NCBI GenBank assembly: GCA_949592205.1
Contig: CATIUR010000001.1
Location: 71,901,559-71,965,558 of the forward strand
DNA from: Helichrysum umbraculigerum
Taxonomy: Eukaryota > Streptophyta > Magnoliopsida > Asterales > Asteraceae
Length of the DNA stretch: 64,000 bases
Direction of reading: 5' to 3'
The notes beneath the pieces are model-generated. The model was not told where the DNA came from. It did not search any database and saw only the letters and a list, made by a program, of their open reading frames with translations. Shown here one piece after another: positions 1 through 10,358 of the stretch. The translations under genes were made by a program, and so were the position numbers. Position 1 is the stretch's first letter, and each line of letters begins with the position of its first letter.

Positions 1-350
1 CACTAACCACAACACTTGAAATGTGGTGAAACACGAAAACATGACTGAGGATCAACTTGACGGATTTACATACCACGTGCGACACCGAAGACTTCGACTC
101 CACTGGGGATAGAATAATTCCGCCTCGCAGATTTTCTAGGTCATAACAACTTCAACCATCTTTCGTAAACTTCGAAGTCTGAAATCTTGCAAACTCATAC
201 CTTAAACGGTTTCTAATCTTTGTCGTTGCACATCAATAAACTCCACATCGTACAGTTGTACCTTACTTCTTGTATGCATATTTATGATGATCCTAACCTT
301 GATATAAAGCCCCATGTATCTCTTCATCCTTGTCATTAAGACTCTCATCA

Positions 351-2274
351 TGCCACGCAAACGACAATACCTTAGTCAAGCCGAGCTTGACCAATAACTT
401 GCCCAAGGAGTGACTACTGCTTTAACTACTCGAGACTTGTAAACATTCGGCGAGGAGACGCCGCACAACATACCTCCAGTCCGACCGTGTACGTACAAGG
501 ATTTTCTAAACTACAAACCCCTAAGCTTCGAAGGCACTGAAGGTGCCATCGTCCTGTTACAACACCCGATTCGATCAGTTGGCACTGTTGTGCCCACCCT
601 TAGTTGATACAAAATATAAAAGGATCGAACGTTACATCTAGGGACTCCCCCCCCCCCCCCCCCCCCCCCCCCCCGCATATTCAAAGTATGGTCACTGCCT
701 CCAACTCTACAACCACTCTAGGTGCCATTTGTATGGCACATAATCTTTCGGTACAAGTGGTTCGCCAAGGAACACCTGCTGCCAAAGACACTTCAAACCT
801 GTCTAGAGATAACCAGCGTAAATGGACTGAGACCTCCAACCAACAAAAAGTCTGCCGCTACTAAACCCTACTACTTCCGTGCTACATGCTTTGATAAATT
901 CTCCATACCACTCATTGTTTCATTTGTTTCCTTAGGATTTAAATACTCAATAGGACTAAGAAACGACAAACCTTTTCAGCCGTCAGTGCAGCCCCGATTT
1001 CACGATAGAACTCCCTCCCGCTTATCTCATACTGTTGAGACCAGGATCATCGGAATTACCAGTAATACGCATCGACTGCCCTAACACCATACCGCGAACC
1101 TTCATTCTGAGGAACCATATACCTTCTTACAGTATTTTAGTAACGACCGTTGTACAGATTTGTGATGAATACAACCTGTTTCGTGCATCGAACTTTTACA
1201 CGTCTTTAAATTGACAGCGTCTATCACGAAAACCTGTCTTAACATGAAACAATCATTTCGTAGGAAATGACCGACCACTATAGCAACAACCTCACATCGG
1301 ACAACGATCAACCCCGTGAGGAACCGACGATGTTTCCTAATCTTCTCACTTTGGAAAACGACACTGAATTCTTGAAAGACGAACCAATAGAGCAGATGGC
1401 AGCACATGCACTGCCTACCGTTGAGGGAACTGCTGAATCAACTCGAGCAAGTTCCACTCCCAACCTCACCACTACTGACCTTGCTACTGCTACTTTTGCC
1501 ACCCGTTCGCTCACAAAGGGTGCACTTGCTACTAATAACACTAATATCGATAGTACCCAACGTACTGACATAACTCTTGACACCCTACGCAAACAACTAG
1601 CTGAGGCACAAGAGAAAATCGCTGACCACCGTGACTACATTGAATAAAACAATGTACACCTTCTCAATCATGGCACTCGCCTGATTTCAATTGAGAACAC
1701 CCTGGGAAAACTACTGCTACTACAGCCAAAAATTCAAAACACAAATATTATGGTCGACAACACGACGACACAGACTGCCCGACCGAAAGCTCACACTAAA
1801 GCGGGCACTGAGATTCAAGTTCCAAACCCTAAAAGGAACCCGGGAGAGAATCCCAACATTTGCCTTACTCAGTCCGAAGCCAAAAGGGCGAAAACTATTC
1901 AAACCAACACTGTTGAAATCGAACCGAGGAACTACAAAGGACGCAAACCCTTTTGTTCACTATGCAATCGACACCATGATGGACCATGCGTACTACCCTG
2001 TAAACGATGCAAGGTCTATGGACACCAAGTTCAGGACTGCAAATTCCCTCCTACAGGCACTGACCTTAAAGGGTCGAGAGTTTGTTTCAAATGCGGAATC
2101 GCTGGGCACTACAAAATTGATTATCCGCTATTAAATCTCAAAGATAACAACAGCAAAGGGATGAACACTCGTGTTGAAACTTCCACTGATAACGCCCCTG
2201 AGACCGACTTCGACCCGAACACTACTGCGGGTACGTCTCTATACGATAACTTAATCTCATTACGACATCGATAG
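351..2274 (+). pseudogene. Degenerate Ty3/gypsy gag
   Basis: A broken gag (retrotransposon capsid) gene. A candidate start at 351 reads MPRKRQYLSQAELDQ and then a stop. A block at 488-552 reads CTYKDFLNYKPLSFEGTEGA, a gag segment I recognise from composite-family gypsy elements. An open stretch at 1750-2274 holds the nucleocapsid end, with knuckles CSLCNRHHDGPC, CKRCKVYGHQVQDC and CFKCGIAGHYKIDY; the last Cys of the third is replaced by Tyr. Frames are discontinuous, and the central capsid helices are not recognisable between about 600 and 1260. The open frame at 1267-1647 is Thr/Ala-rich and may be linker. No functional protein can come from this copy. Confidence 0.7.
647..674. repeat. 28-nt poly-C homopolymer
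   Basis: An uninterrupted run of 28 C inside the decayed gag region. It translates as poly-proline in one frame, which inflates a spurious ORF at 604-864. It may be real slippage expansion or a sequencing length error. Confidence 0.95.
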
Positions 2275-2569
2275 AGTTTGGTTCACTCTACAACCTTACA
2301 GACTATCACAGACTTTGTGAACATTATAGATTCCTTTAGGCTACTGGTACACCAAGTAGCTACACTACGGTCACCGACTGACCAACTATCTGACCTTGTC
2401 GTTTGGACATCGTGGTCAACCACGCCTAAAATTTCCCTCCTCCTTTCCCTATTGGACATATGGGCTTTCGCCTAACAATGGGAGGAAGGCCACGCGACTT
2501 AGACGTTGCATCACGTGACACGATCACGCAGACCATTACTTCGAACAAATTTCGGGATGAAATTCCCTT

Positions 2570-2582
2570 AACAAGGGGAGAA
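2570..2582 (+). other. Polypurine tract of the gypsy element
   Basis: The purine-rich ACAAGGGGAGAA directly precedes the LTR start TGTAACACCC, the position expected for the plus-strand primer of an LTR retrotransposon. This identifies the downstream repeat as a 3' LTR rather than a solo LTR. Confidence 0.75.
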
Positions 2583-5500
2583 TGTAACACCCGTCAAATT
2601 AGGACTAGTTAATAGGTCCTAATCATTTTATAATACATATAATTAGTGCCAAGTTAGGCTAATTGTTTGTATCATTACGTGTATTATTATATATTCGTAT
2701 TTACGCGGTTAGAATTAATCGTGTCATTTTTATATCGGCCGAATTCCGATACACTAATACGGACGTTGGTGAACCCAATTTATTAAATAATGGTGAATTA
2801 TGTGATAAACATATTATTTCTAAATATTATTCCGATAATATTTCATAAGTAGTTTGTATCGTATAAAACGCTCAAACGCGACTAAAAACACACGATTCGT
2901 GCCCAAAAATCGAAACGAACAAAAGTTATATTTTTATAACTTCAAGTAAAGTATTTTGATAAAATACTTCCATTATAAATATTGATATTTATATCGAAAA
3001 CCGAAACGTTTAGTTTAAATGTCACGCGATTGGTTAATCGTAACACGACTCCGCAAAATGCTACCGACACGTCACAATAACATTTTTATAAATGTTACCA
3101 AGTATTATTAAGTAATACTTCAAGTTAAACTATCAAAAATATATTTCTATATCAGGCACATACGTATATTATATAATGTCAAAATATACGTTTTAACGAT
3201 CGGGAAAAACGAACGTCACACGGAACGCAAATGTACGGAACAAAGTTGGAGACCACCACCCTTAGTGGGGCCCCCAAAATTTCGGCCAAGACCCCCCCTA
3301 AAAGAGGGATCTTGCCCCCTCACCTTTTTGACCAACATAAGCCCCCAAAACCCCCTAAATTACTCATTTATGTTACACCTCTCTTTCTCTAACCTCTCTC
3401 TCTAAAAACACACACTTAAACCCTCACTTTTCCTCCCTTTGATCAGCCACACCACCACCATAATCCACCACCATCCACCATCATTTACTTGAAGAAAAGC
3501 ATGGAAGAAGAAGCAAGAACAAGGAATCAAGCACTTCTCACTCATCTCCCTCTATAGGAGACATTTTTGGTATGATCTAACACTTCTCTCTCTCTAGATT
3601 TACATGGTTTTCATAGATTCTCATGTCTAGTAGCTCAAACAACTATATAATGTCCAAATATAAGCTCAAAAACGTTTTTATGAACACATATATAAAGTAC
3701 ACAAATCTGACCAGAATTGTCGTCTCACCAAAACTTCCATATATCGATATCTAGGACGAATTAGAACATGTATTTTATACCTAAATCTTCATGTGAATGT
3801 CTTCTACAAAAAGTTCTTCTTTGGCCTGGCTTGAAAACCCATCGTTTTTTGTGTGGAAGCCGATTAGTAAGCTGGACTCGTTTTTAGACCAAATCCGACC
3901 ACCTTCCATTCTCATTTTTGTTTAAAATAGTAAATGGACTTATAAAATTATCATAAAAGGCAGAAATGAACTAGACACCTAGAGAAACATCTTTTATTTT
4001 TGGTTAGGCTTGATTCGGTTAAAAAAGTGGTTAAAACGAGAGTTGATTTGGGTACAAAATCTGGAAAACATAACTACAAGGACTGTTTTGGTAATTTTGT
4101 AAAAGTGACACCTCGAGAGACCCACGAAATATAACAACAATTTTTATAAACTTATTTTACCATTTTAAGGGTTGGGTAAAAGTTTCGGGTCAAACGGAGA
4201 TCGTTGACCACGTTTTCGACATTGACCAAAACACCTCAGCCGAAAGTGTCGCAGAAGCTGAGGGCTTCATGCGACACTACCACTAAGTGACGCCTATTTC
4301 CATAACAGTGCACCTGCGACACTCACCTAGAGTGACGCCTAAATTCGATTTTAATCCTTACCCGACACTTCCTCGAGTGACACTTATACCACTGTCCGAC
4401 ACTTACACCTAGTGACGCTAAAATCCAATTTATACAAATTATCCGACACTTCCCAATAGTGTCGCCATCGAGTGATGCACCCTTATGCGACACTTCATCC
4501 AGTGTCGCCAATAATACTGAATATCACATTTTATGCGACACTACCCTTAGTGTCGCCAATAAATAACCAGTGACGCCTCAAGTGTCGCCTAAAACAGAAA
4601 ACCTTATAACTCTTTTTCACAACTAAATGACAAACTACACAACACATCTATACTTATACAATACAACTTACAAACATTTCAAATATACTTTATAAGTATA
4701 CATTACAACAATCTAATAGTAATGTTTTAAAAAAATTATTATTACAAACCTTATACGATGATAATCGTACATAATATACATATACTTTGGGAAGTATACA
4801 TTTCACTTAAGAACTTATGAGATTACACTCGAACTTCTGCGAGCTTACACTGGAATCAATTGTTATATATACACGAACTTACATTCAAATACACTATCGC
4901 GTCGCGATACAAATGACAGACTTATGAATATACTTCACAGGTATACAACACAATCAAATACATAATAATAATAATTGAATTATTATTACACGCCGTCACC
5001 AACGGGCCGTACACATTTTCAAAACTCAAACTAATCAATCAAAATAATAGTTTGGACATTACTAGTTGGATGAACAACTAGCATAGGTTATCTTTTAAGA
5101 TACCTACTCATTTTATTAACCTTGCGTGTTGTAAACGCCCGGCAGGTTACAGTCTTCGAACATCTCATTGTATTACATCACACTTGCTTCATTGCAACCT
5201 TTCGGACTCAGGTGAGTCTCATAGCCCCTCATTTTACTGTTTTCAAACCCAGGGGTGGGAATACATGCTCTACTTTGTTTTACATGTGAACACGAGTACT
5301 AAACCTCGTTATATTCTACACGAGCTATTTGCTAATCATTTAAAAGTCCTCTACGATCATAGTTTGGTTATACTTTTGTAGCGTGAATGTTAGTGTATGG
5401 TACCATATAGGATTGACAATCCTCGTCCGGGTTAGCAAGCACTAACTGGTCAAACGGACGCATTAGCATTTGTTTATACGAGTGTAGATTAGGCACTCGC

Positions 5501-5997
5501 AGGGAGGCACCCTCGATCAGGCACTTAGTTGAGATCCTGACACCTCAGTTAAGCTCAGACTATGACCTCATGGCAGACATATAGATTATTTGATTGATTT
5601 CATATCATTATACTAAATCTTGTGGTTCATACACTATACTTTATCATTATACAAACCTGTGAGCTCACCATCTTTTAGCTGACCCTTTTAGCATGTATTC
5701 TCAGGTACTCAGCAGCAGTAGGTCTGCACACTCAGGATGCCCATTAGGTCGAGTCTCATGCAAACAACAAGGATTTTTCTGCCTTACTATATCTTGTAAC
5801 AGTAGTTATGCACTAGAATCTTTCATATCAGAACTTTAGCTTTTGTAAACATTATACATTGTAAAACTTATTATTATCAATATATCAGTAAAACGACGCA
5901 TGTAGAGTCGTTCATTATATACCTTGTGTGTTTTGATTATTGATTAGTAGCACCCTAAAGTATGCTTCCGCCAAACAGTAAATCTGGGGGTGTTACA
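2583..5997 (+). repeat. 3' LTR (3.4 kb) of the left gypsy element
   Basis: Starts TGTAACACCC and ends GGGTGTTACA, a perfect 10-bp terminal inverted pair. Inside are boxes shared with the solo LTRs at 11521 and 41054: GACGTTGGTGA near 2761, TCACCAACGGGCCGTACAC near 4987, and CTCAGGTGAGTCTCA near 5208. The last looks like a splice donor (CAG/GTGAGT). A palindromic CGACACT/AGTGACGC array lies at about 4235-4585. Its 3.4-kb length is large for a plant gypsy LTR. Confidence 0.85.
4235..4585. repeat. Array of short inverted motifs (CGACACT ... AGTGACGC)
   Basis: About seven spaced units alternate GCGACACT and AGTGACGC/AGTGTCGC, so neighbouring units can pair as small hairpins. Spacers of 5-40 bp vary in sequence while the motifs stay nearly constant. 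A related array occupies the equivalent place in the solo LTR at 11521-14905. Confidence 0.75.
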
Positions 5998-7744
5998 ATA
6001 TCATTAGACCAAATTAATTAATCATTAACATAGACAAAAATAAAATCATAATCTTTAGAAATACTATCCATTTTTCTTTGAAATATTTGTGGGGTATTTT
6101 ATTAATCCAAATGGTATGAGTAGCCATTCATATTGCCCTTGGGAGTAAAAAATGTTGTGTATGTAATACTATCTAGATGCATTTTTATTTGCCAAAATCC
6201 ACTTTTACAATCAAATTTAGAGAATATTTTTTTATCGGTAGTCCAATTTATTAGACTTTCTTTGTGTTGTAAAAAGTATCCATCAAATACAGTATTATCA
6301 TTTAATTTCTTATACCATTCTAGCTTTTCCTCTAGTCATCTCTAAATGTTTTCTAACCATAAAGGCAGGTGAGCTATGAGGGCTATTGCTTAATCTAATT
6401 AATTTAAAATCTAGTAGTTCTTTAATTTGATTTAAAAAAAAAATTTGGATCTTCAGGGTTGTATCTAATGGGTTTTACTCTAATTTCTTTATCTTTGTCT
6501 TTCATTTCTAGTTTAGCTGTTATTTGATTTTTATCCCAAAATTGCAATGGGTTGTCAGTATAACACTTTCTTAATCTTTTTCTTATATCTTCTATATTCG
6601 AATCTAATTTTCTTAAATTAACCTGGTAAACTAGAATGCCTTGGTATTTCAACAAAGGTGTTCCTTTAGGGAATATCGGTTTTTCTATGTATCCTAAATC
6701 ACCACGATGGGCTGTGCGGGTTTTTAATATTATTGGCCTTGGTTTTCAATAGGCACTTTTAAGTCTTTTGAACACTACCCGATTGTGGCATGGTGTTTAA
6801 AAACTTACCTGATAAGATACATAATCGAATATAATTTTATGGATTGTTTGTTGAAAGTTATTTCCTAATAAAATATCAGATGATAATTGATCATAAAAGT
6901 AAAAAGGAGGGCATTTTATCATATATGATCCTAAAAGTATTATTGAATTTTTAATCCCTTTATCCATTTTGATAATAGCATTGGATATTCCTCTTCCTAT
7001 ATGGGTTTCTAAATATTGGTGGTATTCTTTAATAAAACAATCTGATCTACATATACACATTCTATATGCATGCTGCGAAATATTCAGCTCTATAATCTTT
7101 ATAAGTTATTCCTATGGGTATATAAATACTAAGAGGACTTGTCATTTAGGTACATATATCATTTTAGCGTTGAATGTTATTTTTAATCCATACGATGTTA
7201 TATGATAGGGTTTAACATCTCGATAAATATTAGTCCTAACATAATTTCCAAAGTATCATTTTCTCCTTCATTTTCTATTAATAATCTTATAGGAATAAGT
7301 TCCTCACCAAATTTTAACATTGTTTCTATTGCTTCTTTTATTTCGTGTAATTCTCCGTTAAAATTAGTATATTGATGGGTCTCATCTAATTTAAACTTTT
7401 GTAGTTGTGAGCATAACTTATAGCTTATATAATTAGCATTTGTTCCTGTATCTATTAGTATGTTAACTGATACAAATTTATTCCATTATAATATTCTCCT
7501 TGGACTTGATAATTTTTTAGGTTATCTTCTTTAGTCGTTATCATTGATTCAAATCTATTTGAACTAGTTAGTCTTTTTAAAAGGGTGATTAAATACACCT
7601 GTATTTGTAAAAGATAATCTAGGCATAATTTAACCAATTAATAATGGTTTATCTTGTAAATCTAGATTTAGAAGCCTGGACTCTATTTCCTCTATCAAGT
7701 AGGTATTTGTACTTTACATACTTCATTAAATAAGTAAGGAAAAT
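5998..7744 (-). pseudogene. Pararetroviral polymerase fragment (protease and RT start), copy A
   Basis: The minus-strand counterpart of the copy B polymerase. A retropepsin-like motif ILIDTGTNANY lies near 7455. The second protease-like region (open 6797-7060, ending DILLGNNFQ) has lost its DNGAG motif by a small deletion. Pre-RT linker and early RT blocks follow at about 6655-6000. The RT catalytic box reads YVND followed by a stop (minus-strand TAA at 6018-6020), a stop also present in copy B. The remaining RT and RNase H are not in this window. Confidence 0.75.
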
Positions 7745-8457
7745 CTATAGTATCGTATCTTTTATGCTAAAACAATCCGAATGGTGTGTGTTGGATATAG
7801 CATTAGAAATAGCATATGTAATAGAATAAGGTTTATTATCTTTCTTAAAGAAATGCTTTCTTTTAAAGTATTGTAATAACCTTAAAGTTTTATCAAAATC
7901 TTTATCTTGTATATGATAAGAAATTCTTGGGTAAATATTTAATTTTAATTTTTTATATTGCAAATTTCCTCTAAAAATTCCTAAACATGCTTCTTCTCTA
8001 TTTTGAATTCTATTATCCATTATAGCTAATTCGATGGGACTATCTATTCCTTCTTTAAAGGCTGAATTTATTATTATTTGTATTGCTCCTATATGTATCC
8101 ATCCTAAAGCGCATCTTATTTCAGGCTTTATTTTTTGTAACTTGTTTGAATATCTTTTTTATATAATAAAGGTATCATTACTTTGTTGTAAGTCACATTT
8201 ATATCTAATGCTCTTTCTTGAATATTTAATCCATAAAATAAGTGATGGTTTCTAGGCCTTATTCCTAACCTTTGTAAAGTATTTATCTTAAATCCAGAAT
8301 AATTAGATAAAGAAAAGTGTTCATGTTGTATTTGTTTCAACTTTCTCTTATCTACTAAAACTTCTTGTTTATATTCTCCAGTTTGTTCATTTTAATCATC
8401 TATTATCGATGTGTCTATATTAGAAGAAATTGTTGATGTTATCTCTAAGTTACTCAT
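7745..8457 (-). pseudogene. Pararetroviral movement protein (30K-like), copy A
   Basis: Reads from ATG at 8457 to a stop at 7745 with frameshifts. Open pieces lie at 8128-8340 and 7745-8020. The region around 8020-8120 corresponds to the LGWIHIGAIQI block of copy B, the hydrophobic core I associate with the 30K movement-protein family (tubule or plasmodesmata function). Its start overlaps the capsid stop (ATGAGTAA), the coupled arrangement also seen in copy B. Confidence 0.65.
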
Positions 8458-9085
8458 TTTCAGACGATGTGTATTCGCTGTCTGTTAAAATGAATATGCT
8501 TTCATTAGAATCTATGTCTTGAAAGTCATTAATTTGGATGAAATCTCTTTCATTAATCATTTTTTCAATATCTTCATCTATTTCAAATATTTTAATATTT
8601 TTATTAAACTTTTTTGGATATTTATTTGCATAATGACCTATCTTTATGCAATAATAGCATTGACACTCTTTAGGCTTTTGTTTCCTTCTATAAGTTTGTC
8701 TATAACCTTTTTTCTTATAATATCTAGTTTTTCTCTTTTTAAAGTATCTCTTCTTATATTGGCTTCTCTTTGTATGTCCTTTTAATTTTTCCAAAATAAT
8801 AAGAACTATCACATCTTATCATTATAGGCATCTTAGGATTATCACAACATAAAGATATTCTTTTCTTTAATTCTCTAGTGATTTTGGCCAGTATTGCATC
8901 TGCATACCATTCACTTAGTTTATCCCATAAGAATGTTATTCTTTTTCCTACGGTATCTGTCATTCCTGAGTTATACGTATCTATTAATTTTTGTCCCCAT
9001 GGGTCACATATTTTGGTGAAAAATAGCGGTAAATAACTACCTGTATCCATTACTTGATTATATATATGATAATAATAATCTTGAA

Positions 9086-9169
<84 letters not shown>

Positions 9170-9724
9170 CTCTAATATCGCATAATTGTAACCTTAGTAA
9201 GGCAGTAGTATATTTTTGGACAGTAGAAGGATCATTTAAAATATATCCTTATACACAAAACTCAAGTATAAATACTTATGCAACTCTAGTTATAATATTT
9301 GCTACTATATCATCCGTTTCAAAAATAGTTCATTTTGTATCTGGGTGCATGTTTTCCAAAATCTTAAGGCACTATTTAATAAAGTTCTTTCTAAAAAAAC
9401 CTTTACTAGAATCTATTTCCATTTTGTTTACCGAGACTGCAATTCTAAAGGTTGTTTACCATTTATCTATTGCTTCGTCCGTTTAATAATACAATATAAA
9501 TCTAAATATATTCCAAAAGGATTAATTGGTTCATTTTTCATGACGACATAGGGAACATAATTTTCTTTTTTCCTTATAGTTGATTGGACTGCTGCATAGC
9601 CATTAGTTGTCCTATTAAATTCGTTCCTTATGGGAATTTGTTTCCTAGCTACTTGGAGTATCATTTACATTTGCATTCCAATTTTCTTGTTTGATCTCAG
9701 GTTCTATGTTTACTATATTATCTA
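8450..9724 (-). pseudogene. Pararetroviral capsid protein, copy A
   Basis: A fragmented coat-protein ORF. The N-terminal piece is open at 9467-9664 (RNEFNRTTNGYAAVQSTIRK). The middle is interrupted by a CA/TA microsatellite, and the C-terminal piece at 8450-8812 carries a Lys/Arg-rich stretch and a knuckle CYYCIKIGHYANKY whose last Cys is Tyr. An acidic Ser/Glu tail ends at the stop at 8450-8452. Copy B preserves the knuckle. The region at 8575-8600 is the uninterrupted counterpart of the site where a solo LTR entered copy B. Confidence 0.75.
9087..9169. repeat. Compound microsatellite (CA)13(TA)28
   Basis: Uninterrupted CA repeats at 9087-9112 continue into TA repeats at 9113-9169, inside the capsid pseudogene of copy A. 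Copy B has only a short TATATATGTGT seed at the matching place (about 10980-10990), so the expansion happened in copy A. It creates a spurious MCVCVCVCV ORF start. Confidence 0.95.
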
Positions 9725-9802
9725 TATATTTAATTACTTAGATAATCATTTAATTGAGTTATTTGTTTTGAACCGACAAAATATATCGGATACCCCCATA
9801 TT

Positions 9803-9816
9803 TGGTATCAAAGCCA
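9803..9816 (+). other. Minus-strand primer-binding site (tRNA-Met type)
   Basis: TGGTATCAAAGCCA closely matches the complement of the plant initiator tRNA-Met 3' end used by caulimovirids, with one A where G is typical. It lies 24 bp before the first small ORF, and the terminal redundancy of the insertion ends just upstream. Confidence 0.8.
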
Positions 9817-9839
9817 CACAGAGTTTTCTCGAGGGAGAC

Positions 9840-10061
9840 ATGGAAAGGATTATAAATATTGAAGAAATTTTAGCGATGTTGATAAATTTTATATATAATG
9901 AACTTACAGTTTTTGAAAATGATAGATTAATAATTAATAATACTAACTCCGATTTAGAAACTGAAGATTATATATCGGATGAAGATTTTACTTATGATAG
10001 ATTGGAGTGGACAAGCTCTGACTACATAGTAAATGATTCTGATTGGGAATATAACTCTTAA
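9840..10061 (+). CDS. Small pararetroviral ORF 1 (73 aa, acidic)
   Basis: An intact-looking ORF starting at ATG 9840, the first ATG after the primer-binding site in this frame. The product begins MERIINIEEILAML, has a hydrophobic helix near residues 5-20, and is strongly acidic afterwards, ending DSDWEYNS. I do not recognise a domain. Small ORFs at this position are common in caulimovirids. It is followed closely by the coiled-coil-like ORF 2. The long upstream open frame (from 9630) crosses the copy A/B junction and is not biological. Confidence 0.55.
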   Translation: MERIINIEEILAMLINFIYNELTVFENDRLIINNTNSDLETEDYISDEDFTYDRLEWTSSDYIVNDSDWEYNS

Positions 10062-10067
10062 TAATGA

Positions 10068-10358
10068 AAAAAAATTAAATTTAGTCAACTAAAAGAAAAT
10101 GATAATTTATAGAAAATAGATAAAGATTTAATTGAAATAAAAAAACTCATTTTTTATGGAGTAAAAATTATATTAGAATTAGATAAACTAGGAGATTTAC
10201 TTAAAACATTTAACCAAACAAATGAAAAAAGTAAAGAGACTAAACAAATAAATAAAAATATAGATAATATACAAGACCTTTTAATTCAACTATTGCTTAA
10301 TATGAAAATTCCTAAAGGATATAAAGAAAACTATATATGTCTTGTGACTCAAAAATAG
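10068..10358 (+). pseudogene. Small pararetroviral ORF 2 (helical, coiled-coil-like)
   Basis: A reading frame with an early stop near 10109, then open to the stop at 10356-10358. It is Lys/Leu/Ile/Asn-rich with regular hydrophobic spacing (IKKLIFYGVKIILELDKL, then NIDNIQDLLIQLLLNMKI), suggesting an amphipathic coiled coil. This would suit a virion-associated protein, but no family motif is clear. The capsid ATG at 10337 lies inside its last codons, an overlap typical of reinitiating pararetroviral ORFs. Confidence 0.45.

Larger units (their letters stand above)
1..5997 (+). mobile_element. Ty3/gypsy LTR retrotransposon, 3' part (gag debris + 3' LTR)
   Basis: An LTR retrotransposon whose 5' end lies left of the window. 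Gag debris lies at about 351-2274, a polypurine tract ends at 2582, and a long LTR fills 2583-5997. No protease, reverse transcriptase or integrase is visible between the gag zinc knuckles and the polypurine tract, so pol is deleted or was never present. The right LTR edge abuts pararetroviral sequence. The five bases after the LTR are ATATC, and copy B of the virus (about 17460) shows the uninterrupted target, so this element inserted into pararetrovirus copy A. The left duplication would lie outside the window. Confidence 0.8.
5998..9724 (-). mobile_element. Endogenous pararetrovirus copy A (partial, minus strand)
   Basis: A decayed Caulimoviridae-type insertion read on the minus strand. 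It runs from the N-terminal part of the capsid ORF (near 9724) through movement protein and protease to the RT catalytic region, where the gypsy element at 1-5997 cuts it off. It matches copy B segment by segment (copy B about 10420-17465 without the solo LTR). It is head-to-head with copy B, with the junction at about 9722-9727. All ORFs carry stops and frameshifts. Confidence 0.85.

Noticed and set aside
604..864. ORF with a poly-proline tract
   Set aside because: The Pro run is produced only by the 28-nt poly-C; the rest lacks family features and lies in decayed gag.
4235..4585. CRISPR-like array
   Set aside because: Motifs are 7-8 bp, alternate in orientation, and lie in a plant LTR; spacers are irregular.
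8754..9113. Apparent start MCVCVCVCV of a protein
   Set aside because: The start is a product of the CA/TA microsatellite; the true frame is the capsid of pararetrovirus copy A.
9803..9816. tRNA gene fragment
   Set aside because: Only the 3'-end complement is present and context is viral leader, so it is a primer-binding site. The same holds for 51286-51301.
9630..9839. Upstream extension of pararetroviral ORF 1
   Set aside because: This part of the frame crosses the artificial junction between copies A and B and precedes the primer-binding site.
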